A stretch of DNA of 64,000 bases from Iodidimonas sp. SYSU 1G8 (GTDB lineage Bacteria; Pseudomonadota; Alphaproteobacteria; SMXS01): positions 1,302,001-1,366,000 of the forward strand of contig NZ_JBBYXJ010000001.1 in the NCBI RefSeq assembly GCF_039655775.1, given 5' to 3'. The position numbers and the translations under genes are program-made. Shown in pieces: positions 57,848 through 64,000 of the stretch. How positions within the stretch are numbered: the first letter of the stretch is position 1; each line of letters starts with the position of its first letter. The notes under the pieces are model-generated. The model made no database searches. It was not told the origin of the DNA and saw only the letters and a list, made by a program, of their open reading frames with translations.

Positions 57848-59224
57848 ATGAACGTGGAAGTGAAGCAGCTGGAGGGCCGTTGCCCCGGCCCGAGCTATCA
57901 GGACATCATTCGCGGCGACAGCGGCCCGGTCGCCGAAGTGCTGACCCGCCAGTCCAATCCGCCGCAGAGCACGGCCGACATACCGTTCCATCGCTATACC
58001 TCGCCCGAGTTCTTCGAACTGGAAATGCAGAAGATCTGGCGCAAGGTCTGGCAGTTCGCCTGCCGCGACGAGCACATCCGCGAGACCGGCGACTATTACG
58101 TCTATGATATCGGGCGGTATTCCGTCGTCATCGTGCGCACCGACGATGGTCTCAAGGCCTATCACAACTCCTGCCTCCATCGCGGCACCAAGCTGAAGCC
58201 GTCCGCATCCTCGGGCTATTCGCCCACTCTGCAATGCCCCTATCACGGATGGACCTGGAACCTGGACGGCACGCTGAACGAGGTGCCATGCTCATGGGAC
58301 TTCCCGCATCTGGACTACGAGGCCAACCGCCTGCCGGAAGTGCGGGTGGAAAGCTGGAACGGCTTCGTGTTCATCAACATGGACACGGAGGCGAAGCCCC
58401 TTCTCGATTATCTCGAAGTCGTGCCCGAGCACTTCAGGAACTGGGATTTCACCAACTGGTATCCCTACCTGCACATCCAGAAAGAGCTCAGCTGTAACTG
58501 GAAGACGGCGCAGGAGGCCTTCATGGAGGCCTATCACACGCCGCTGGTGCATCCTGAAATGACCCATGTGGTCGGCGACTGGAACATGCAGCACGACATC
58601 TTCGGCGATCATGTCAGCCGCGACCTGTGCCCGCTCGGCGTGTCCAGTCCGGCATCCAAGCTCGGCCTGAGTCAGCAGGACCTTCTGGACCGTTCTCTCC
58701 TGGGCGACCCGGAAATCGTTCCTGCGGAAAAACGCGTGAAGGTGCCCGAGGGCAAGACGGCGCGCGTGGTCATGGCCGAGGAGATGCGCAAGACGTTCAA
58801 GAGCACCTATGGCCTTGACATGTCGCATCTGACCGATGCGGAGATGATCGATTCACTGAAGTATAATATCTTTCCGAACCTGTTCATTTACGGCGGTCCC
58901 GGCCTGCCCCAGATTCAGCAGGTCCGGCCGCTCGGTACCGACGTGAACCGCTGCACGCTGGAGGTCATCGTCTTCCGCCCCGCCAAACCTGGGGAAGAGC
59001 CGGATCCGGCGCAAATCGTCCGGATCACCGAGAAGGACTCCTACAAGGATGTCCCGGGCGTCAGCGAGTTCATGGGCAGCGTGCTGGATCAGGACACCCA
59101 GATCCTGGCCTGGCAGCACGAAGGCATGCTGGCCAGCGAGAAAGGCGCCGAGACCCTGTCGCGCTACCAGGAATCGCGTATCCGATGGGTCCACGAGACC
59201 ATGGATAAATACCTCTCGCGCTAG
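57848..59224 (+). CDS. Rieske aromatic-ring-hydroxylating-type oxygenase, alpha subunit
   Basis: The 458-residue protein binds a Rieske 2Fe-2S cluster through CLHRG (Cys109, His111) and CPYHGW (Cys130, His133). The catalytic mononuclear iron site is in EAFMEAYHTPLVHPEM (two His) with an Asp/Glu further on. It should hydroxylate an aromatic or alicyclic ring, with electrons from a reductase not found nearby. GGGGAGAGAC precedes the ATG at 57848. The upstream -10 and repeats suggest inducible control. Confidence 0.92.
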   Translation: MNVEVKQLEGRCPGPSYQDIIRGDSGPVAEVLTRQSNPPQSTADIPFHRYTSPEFFELEMQKIWRKVWQFACRDEHIRETGDYYVYDIGRYSVVIVRTDDGLKAYHNSCLHRGTKLKPSASSGYSPTLQCPYHGWTWNLDGTLNEVPCSWDFPHLDYEANRLPEVRVESWNGFVFINMDTEAKPLLDYLEVVPEHFRNWDFTNWYPYLHIQKELSCNWKTAQEAFMEAYHTPLVHPEMTHVVGDWNMQHDIFGDHVSRDLCPLGVSSPASKLGLSQQDLLDRSLLGDPEIVPAEKRVKVPEGKTARVVMAEEMRKTFKSTYGLDMSHLTDAEMIDSLKYNIFPNLFIYGGPGLPQIQQVRPLGTDVNRCTLEVIVFRPAKPGEEPDPAQIVRITEKDSYKDVPGVSEFMGSVLDQDTQILAWQHEGMLASEKGAETLSRYQESRIRWVHETMDKYLSR

Positions 59225-59251
59225 GCAGAGAAGACCCTTCCACCTCATGAC

Positions 59252-59280
59252 GCGGCGGGCGGCATCAGCCGCGCCGCTTT
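59252..59280 (+). terminator. terminator after the first Rieske gene
   Basis: A GC-rich stem (GCGGCG...CGGC with GCCGC...CGC, one bulge) with an ATCA loop is followed by a short T run and further T-rich sequence. Confidence 0.65.
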
Positions 59281-59386
59281 ATGTGGTATTTTAGCCGCAC
59301 CGTAAGAATGTTTTCCGTCCTGTCGCATCCAATCACGCCGCCACGGCGTACAGCACCCGTTGGGGGCGCGATTGAAGGATGAAAGC

Positions 59387-60223
59387 ATGAAGAAAGTTCT
59401 GGTGACCCTCACAGCGCTGGCCGGTGCGGCCGCCGCCTCCCCAACCCTTGCACAGACTGCCGGAGACCAGTGGACTGGCTTCTATGCCGGCGGCTCCGTC
59501 GGCTATGCGTTCCAGGGCGGAGACAATGGCTCGAGCATCCTGTTCGACAATGATCTGGACGGCTCGTTTGGCGACACCGTCAGGACGGGTATGGGCGCTG
59601 ACGCCTTTTCCCCCGGCTTTTGCGGCGGCGCGGCGACCGGCCCGACCCCCGCATCCGGCTGCGACAGCGATGGCGACGGCATTGAATATTACGGCCACAT
59701 CGGTTTCGACCAGCAGATCAACGACAACTGGGTCATCGGCGTGATCGCCGAGTTCGGTCGTGCCGAGATCGATGACAGCGTGTCCGGCTTCAGCACCACG
59801 CCGGCGTTCTACACGATGACCCGCAAGCTCAAGCACAATGCGGGCCTGCGCGCGCGCATCGGCTACACGCCCAACGGCACCACGCTGATCTACGCCACGG
59901 GCGGCGGCGCCTACGGTAAGGTCAAGAACAGCTTCACCACCAGCAACGGCGCCAACAGCTTCACCGGCAACGGCAATTCCGATGCGTGGGGCCTGAGCGT
60001 CGGCGGCGGTGTCGAGCAGAAGCTGAGCCGAAATCTGTCCGTCGGCATCCAGTACCTCTATACCGACCTGAAGGACAATGACTACCGAGTCGCGGTCGGC
60101 CCCGGCACCGCGCCGTCCACCAATCCCTTTCTGCTGGTCAATCCGGCGGGGACGGATTTCCGACGCAGCGACACCAGCCTCAGCTACCACAGCGTCAGGC
60201 TGACGGCGTCGTACCGGTTCTAG
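59387..60223 (+). CDS. outer-membrane beta-barrel protein
   Basis: The 278-residue precursor starts with a signal peptide (MKKVLVTLTALAGAAAASPTLA). The mature part has alternating strands such as WTGFYAGGSVGYAF and LRARIGYTPNGTTLIYATG, ending in Phe (RLTASYRF). A Cys pair in the first long loop (GFCGG and GCDSDGD) could form a disulfide. It resembles the porin-like protein at 43849 in type but has longer loops. ATG at 59387 gives the signal peptide; an in-frame ATG at 59360 does not. Confidence 0.88.
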   Translation: MKKVLVTLTALAGAAAASPTLAQTAGDQWTGFYAGGSVGYAFQGGDNGSSILFDNDLDGSFGDTVRTGMGADAFSPGFCGGAATGPTPASGCDSDGDGIEYYGHIGFDQQINDNWVIGVIAEFGRAEIDDSVSGFSTTPAFYTMTRKLKHNAGLRARIGYTPNGTTLIYATGGGAYGKVKNSFTTSNGANSFTGNGNSDAWGLSVGGGVEQKLSRNLSVGIQYLYTDLKDNDYRVAVGPGTAPSTNPFLLVNPAGTDFRRSDTSLSYHSVRLTASYRF

Positions 60224-60305
60224 GCAGCTCTCGCCCGCCGTGTTTCCGTGCGACAAGGAGGCACGGCGGGCCATCATAAACGCGCCGTCCGACTTCACTG
60301 CCCTC

Positions 60306-60334
60306 TTGGCCCGCCCCGCTGAATGGCTTAAAAC
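60306..60334 (+). promoter_or_regulatory. possible promoter of the Nif11-like gene
   Basis: TTGGCC (60306-60311) and TAAAAC (60329-60334) are spaced 17 bp apart and lie 58 bp before the start codon. Confidence 0.4.
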
Positions 60335-60391
60335 ATTTACGCCTGCATGTACGCAGACCGAATCCAAGCGCGAAACAGGGGAATTCAAGAG

Positions 60392-60565
60392 ATGTCAGTC
60401 GAAAACGCCGAGCGGTTTATCCGTTTCATGAAGGACGATGAGTCCTTGCAGCAGAAGATCAAGGCGGCCGGCCCGGAGCAGTTCGAGCAGGTCAGCGCCG
60501 AAGCCGGCGCGTCCTGCACGGCCTATGATTTCGTCTGCGCCGTCGTGGACGGCCTGAAGAAGTAA
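60392..60565 (+). CDS. Nif11-domain-like small peptide
   Basis: The 57-residue product matches the Nif11 leader pattern: SVENAERFIRFMKDDESLQQKI, then a helical stretch and AEAGASCTAYDF. Nif11-type domains often form the leader of ribosomally made, modified peptides. Here almost nothing follows the domain, there is no Gly-Gly cleavage site, and two Cys (42 and 49) lie near the end. No maturation enzyme is adjacent. It may be a free-standing Nif11 protein instead of a precursor. Its transcript ends at a strong terminator. Confidence 0.75.
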   Translation: MSVENAERFIRFMKDDESLQQKIKAAGPEQFEQVSAEAGASCTAYDFVCAVVDGLKK

Positions 60566-60587
60566 ATCGGCCTGCATACCGAATAAA

Positions 60588-60614
60588 AAAACAGCGCCCA
60601 TCGGGCGCTGTTTT
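60588..60614. terminator. bidirectional terminator between Nif11 and TonB-receptor genes
   Basis: A 12-bp stem, AAA plus ACAGCGCCC pairing with GGGCGCTGT plus TTT, with an ATC loop, has A-rich and T-rich flanks suited to termination in both directions. Confidence 0.88.
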
Positions 60615-60634
60615 CCTATCTGCGGCCATGTGTC

Positions 60635-63097
60635 TCAGTAACGCAGGGTGAGCTGGACCTCGACCGTGCGCGGCATGTTGGTGCTGTTGCCCTGGTCCGC
60701 CGCGAAGCCGCCGCCGAGGCAGGACGGACGCGGATCGCCCACACCCGAGCAACCGGTATTGCCGCCGGACAGGGCGAGATCGAGTCCGGGATAGAACAGG
60801 TACTGATTGGTCAGGTTCTTGCCGATAATGGCCACCTGCCAGCTATCATCATCACCGCCGATCCGGATCGCCGCGTTGAGCAGGAAATAGCTTCCCTGCA
60901 CGTCGAACGGATTGGCGAAGACGGTCGCCCAGTATTTGCTGCTGTACTGCGCATCCACCGACAGCCCCAGCATCAATCCGTTCCCGATCGGCGTTTCGTA
61001 ATTGGCGCCGAGCCCGACGACGATCTTGGGCGCCATGGCGCGCGGCGCGCCACTCAGATCCTGCTGCGGGACGCTGGCGGGCGGCGCCGTGACCAGCGTG
61101 CAGCCCTGCGCCGGCGTCTGGCCGGCCCAGCATGGACCGATGAACTGCTTGTAGCGGGCATTGTTGTAGTTGAGGGACCCCCGCAGGGTCAGACCATCGA
61201 CCGACGGCGGCGCCCAATCCGCGCTGAATTCGAACCCTTCGCTCTTGGACTTGCCGGCATTGGTCGTGATGAAGGCGAAAGTCGGCGAATTGAAGAAGTC
61301 GATCTGCAGGTTCTTGATGGTGTAGCGATAGGCGTTCAGCTCCAGCCGCACCGTATCATCGGCCAGCGAGGCCTTGATGCCGCCCTCGAACCCTTCCACG
61401 TCCTCGGGCTCGAAGGCGAAATCCTCCACGGTGGAGAACACGCCGAGAATGCCGCTGTTCGAGAAGCCGCCTGACTTGAAGGCCTGCTTGTACGCGCCAT
61501 ACACCGTCAGGTTGGTGGTCGGGCGCCACGTCAGGGTCACCTCGGGCGAGACATCGTCGAACGACGCATCGTCGGTGATCGTGCCGAGAGCGAACAGGCC
61601 GACGAAGAACGGGTTCACATAGGGCTGGGTGAAGTAGGAATCCTTGCTCTCGTGCAGGTAGCGCGCGCCGCCCGTCAGTTCCCAGTTCTCCAGGAACTCC
61701 CAGATCAGCTGGCCATAGATCGAATAGGTCGATCCCTTGGTCGAAGAGACTTTTTCGTAGGCGGTGTAGACGTCGGTGGGATCGACCGCGGCGCTGTTCT
61801 CCGCGCCCGCGAAGATGACGTCCTGATCGAACTGGTTGCGCGTGGTCTGGTAGTAGCCGCCCAGGACGAAATTGATCGGGCCGTCGAAACTGCTCGACAC
61901 CCGCGATTCCGCTGAAAACGCCCGGTAAGTGTAGCGCTCGGCCGCCCACACCATCGGCAGAGCCGTCAGGTCGTTGTCGTTGGCCCAGCGGTTGCGCAGC
62001 CGGTGATAGTTGAGCACGGTGTTCCACGAGAACGTATCGGTTTCGTAATCGACAGTGCCGGTAAGGCCCCACCGGAAGTAGTTCTCGAACGTGTCGCCGT
62101 CACGGCGACCCACCAGCGGATTGGTGTCCGCGACGACCTGGGGAAAGGGATTGGAGGCGCCGGTCCAGTCGCCCTTGCACACCTCGCCCGACAGTTGCGA
62201 CACCCCGCCCAGCGGGCAGAATCGCGCCTCTGTCCCGTGCGTCATGGAGTGGGAGCTGTAGGACGCCACGTCCGGCTTCAGGGTGAGTGTCAGCCGATCG
62301 CTCGGCGTTGCCTTCATGGTCAGGCGCGCGAAGAAGTTCTCCTCGCCCGGCCACTTGCCCCAACGCGGCGCGTCGATCGGGTGCACGGTCGAGGCGAAGG
62401 TCGCGGCGTCGGTCGTGGTATAGGTGCTCGCGGTCGCCTCGTTGGTGATGTAACCGCCGAACATGTGCGAGGACTGGACGGCGAGGCGCATGCCCAGCTT
62501 GTCGCTGATCGGACCGGAAACGATCGCCTCGCCCTTGATGGTCTCGGTACGGAATTCATAGCCCAGCCGGCCGATGACCTCGAACTCGTCGGTCGGGTCG
62601 TTGGTCTCGATGGAAATCACGCCAGCCGTCGCGTTCTTGCCAAAGAACAGCGCCTGAGGACCTTTCAGGACCGCGACCTGGCTGGTATCGAACATGCCTT
62701 CGTTGATGACCCGGCCCTGACCGTAATAGACCCCGTCCACGATGACAGCCACCGACTGCTCGATGCCGATCGACGTCGATGGCGAGCCGATGCCTCGGAT
62801 GCTGATGGACGCGCCGCTGCCGCTTTCGGATCGCACGATCATCAGCGAGGGGGTAATGGACGCCACGTCCTTCAGATTCGTGATACTGAAGCGATCGATG
62901 ACCTCGCCTGGCAGCGCATCGACCGCGACGGGAATGTTTCTCACGTCCTCCTCGCCGCGCTTTCGCGCCGACACCGTCACCGTCTCCAACTGCGCGAGAG
63001 CCGCACCGGCATCCACCACGCAGATCGCCGCCACGCTGGCCAGCAACACAATCCTTCGGACGGACCTGTTCCCGGCCCGGGCCATGACGAAATTCAT
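60635..63097 (-). CDS. TonB-dependent outer-membrane receptor
   Basis: The 820-residue precursor has a signal peptide (IVLLASVAAICVVDAGAALA) and a TonB-box-like LETVTVSARKR just after cleavage. The plug domain (about 50-170) contains DVASITPSLMIV, ISIRGIGSPSTS and VAVLKGPQALFFGKNATAGVI. The rest forms the 22-strand barrel, ending VEVQLTLRY. This fold imports iron chelates or, often in alphaproteobacteria, organic substrates. Its divergence from a Rieske oxygenase gene suggests substrate uptake for catabolism. ATG at 63085 is a possible alternative start. Confidence 0.93.
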   Translation of the reverse strand: MNFVMARAGNRSVRRIVLLASVAAICVVDAGAALAQLETVTVSARKRGEEDVRNIPVAVDALPGEVIDRFSITNLKDVASITPSLMIVRSESGSGASISIRGIGSPSTSIGIEQSVAVIVDGVYYGQGRVINEGMFDTSQVAVLKGPQALFFGKNATAGVISIETNDPTDEFEVIGRLGYEFRTETIKGEAIVSGPISDKLGMRLAVQSSHMFGGYITNEATASTYTTTDAATFASTVHPIDAPRWGKWPGEENFFARLTMKATPSDRLTLTLKPDVASYSSHSMTHGTEARFCPLGGVSQLSGEVCKGDWTGASNPFPQVVADTNPLVGRRDGDTFENYFRWGLTGTVDYETDTFSWNTVLNYHRLRNRWANDNDLTALPMVWAAERYTYRAFSAESRVSSSFDGPINFVLGGYYQTTRNQFDQDVIFAGAENSAAVDPTDVYTAYEKVSSTKGSTYSIYGQLIWEFLENWELTGGARYLHESKDSYFTQPYVNPFFVGLFALGTITDDASFDDVSPEVTLTWRPTTNLTVYGAYKQAFKSGGFSNSGILGVFSTVEDFAFEPEDVEGFEGGIKASLADDTVRLELNAYRYTIKNLQIDFFNSPTFAFITTNAGKSKSEGFEFSADWAPPSVDGLTLRGSLNYNNARYKQFIGPCWAGQTPAQGCTLVTAPPASVPQQDLSGAPRAMAPKIVVGLGANYETPIGNGLMLGLSVDAQYSSKYWATVFANPFDVQGSYFLLNAAIRIGGDDDSWQVAIIGKNLTNQYLFYPGLDLALSGGNTGCSGVGDPRPSCLGGGFAADQGNSTNMPRTVEVQLTLRY

Positions 63098-63215
63098 CAG
63101 AAATGCTCCCCGCGTCTAGCCCCTGCCGAGGCGTTATCCCGTTCATGGGAAAAGGCTTCTGATGAGGCCTGCTCCCCGTTGCGCTGGTGCCGGTTGATCC
63201 GGCCTCTCGCGCCCC

Positions 63216-63259
63216 GCCCGACCTTTGTCGGGCAGTTAACGCTAACTGACGGTAATGAT
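63216..63259. promoter_or_regulatory. adjacent dyads in the TonB-receptor/Rieske divergent region
   Basis: GCCCGAC-CTTT-GTCGGGC (63216-63233) is directly followed by CAGTTA-ACGC-TAACTG (63233-63248). ACTGACGGTAATGAT (63245-63259) matches ACTGTCGGTATTGAT before the first Rieske gene in 13 of 15 positions. The 294-bp divergent region has no other obvious feature. Confidence 0.6.
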
Positions 63260-63391
63260 GAAAACAAGCAATCCATTTGGCTTTAGACGGTGACGACGTT
63301 TTTTTGACTGGTTTCCTTAGGCCTTTTCAGCAAGCATGCTTGGACCGAGCCACAGATGGTCGCCTCGTGCGCATACGTCAGGAGCAGGAAA

Positions 63392-64000
63392 ATGGGGAAA
63401 GACGAACTCGCCGGCGTGGCCGGCACCGCCGCCATCGAACCGGTTCTGCGCGGTGATCCCATCACCGGAGACCGGTATTATTCACGCGATTTCGCCCGCC
63501 GCGAATGGGATGCCATGTGGACCCGCATCTGGCATATCGCCGGGCGCGAAACCGACATCCCGGATGCAGGCGATTATATGCTGCACAACTTCCTGCAGGA
63601 GTCGGTGGTCGTCTTTCGCCAGCGGGACGGGGCGATCCGCGCCTTCTACAATTCGTGCCGGCACCGAGGGAACCGGCTGGCCTGGAGCGAACAGGGTAGC
63701 GGCGACGGGCTGACTTGTTCCTACCATGGTTGGAAGTGGGGCATCGACGGCGTGCTGGAACACGTCCAGGACCCGGACGACTTCGCGGACGGCAACCCGT
63801 GCGGCACACTCAAGCTGGTCGAGGTCGCCTGCGACACCTGGGGCGGCTTCGTCTGGTACACCATGGATCCCGAGCCCCGCCCGTTGCTCGACTATCTGGA
63901 CCCGATCCCGCGCCTGTTCGCCAACCGCGACCTGAAGAACATGGTCCGACCGGTGTGGCGCACCTTCGACGTGGACGCCAACTGGAAGTTTTCATCGGAC
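63392..64000 (+). CDS. Rieske oxygenase alpha subunit, N-terminal part (3' end outside window)
   Basis: The frame is open to the right edge, giving 203 residues of a second aromatic-ring-hydroxylating-type oxygenase. The Rieske cluster ligands are CRHRG (Cys89, His91) and CSYHGW (Cys109, His112). The region after DWG-type WGGFVWYTMD fits the start of the catalytic domain, whose iron ligands lie outside. GGAGCAGG precedes the ATG. It is only moderately similar to the protein at 57848 by eye, so it is not a recent duplicate. Confidence 0.9.
   Translation, partial: MGKDELAGVAGTAAIEPVLRGDPITGDRYYSRDFARREWDAMWTRIWHIAGRETDIPDAGDYMLHNFLQESVVVFRQRDGAIRAFYNSCRHRGNRLAWSEQGSGDGLTCSYHGWKWGIDGVLEHVQDPDDFADGNPCGTLKLVEVACDTWGGFVWYTMDPEPRPLLDYLDPIPRLFANRDLKNMVRPVWRTFDVDANWKFSSD

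Overview
The window is chromosomal DNA of a GC-rich alphaproteobacterium. The evidence is a CcrM-type GANTC methyltransferase preceded by GANTC sites, a split F0 operon (I-a-c-b'-b), a GTTC-N7-GTTC motif of the alphaproteobacterial LexA type, a GGAAC-N16-CGTT promoter of the EcfG general-stress type, and the gene content (ETF-QO, DUF1244, MoaB, Slt, DciA). The gene order around 14-31 kb looks like a Rhodospirillales-type backbone. No plasmid, prophage, IS element or CRISPR array was recognised.

Layout. 1-4.5 kb: the end of a beta-carbonic anhydrase and a complete polyamine ABC transporter (potFGHI). 4.8-8.4 kb: a small coiled-coil protein, then an accessory pair on the minus strand, a single-module A-PCP-TE synthetase and a methyltransferase, lying at the 3' side of tRNA-Gln(UUG). 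8.9-13.2 kb: polysaccharide precursor genes (wecB, wecC, a UDP-glucuronate 4-epimerase, a DUF218 protein). 13.2-18.8 kb: hydrolase, ispE, TPR protein, ETF-QO, DUF1244. 18.9-31.1 kb: DNA-maintenance and envelope genes (family-4-like uracil-DNA glycosylase, Slt, MoaB, radical SAM, RNase HII, CcrM, MutY, DciA, DsbA-like lipoprotein, SMC). 31.2-33.7 kb: F0 ATP synthase operon. 33.7-41.8 kb: GST, a three-gene stress operon under an EcfG-type promoter, aminotransferase, ExoD, HerA-like ATPase, MtgA, epoxide hydrolase, glutathione peroxidase. 41.8-49.7 kb: diguanylate cyclase, outer-membrane protein, ABC-F, a GH19 endolysin-like gene, a HELGH protein, an encapsulated-ferritin-like protein without encapsulin, DUF2254. 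49.7-51.8 kb: leuA behind a leucine-rich leader peptide. 51.8-64 kb: a catabolic-looking region with AtuA, VOC, acyl-CoA dehydrogenase, two Rieske oxygenases, a beta-barrel protein, a Nif11-like peptide and a TonB-dependent receptor.

The most notable signals are these: eight GANTC sites within 104 bp just upstream of ccrM; a probably leaderless leucine leader peptide before leuA; a stand-alone A-PCP-TE protein whose thioesterase nucleophile is Cys instead of Ser; a 15-bp motif shared upstream of both Rieske genes; a LexA-type box before a radical SAM gene; an EcfG promoter before a DUF1328-DUF883-DUF1469 operon; an orphan EncFtn; and an isolated Nif11-like peptide. All functional statements come from reading motifs in the sequence; no database search was possible.
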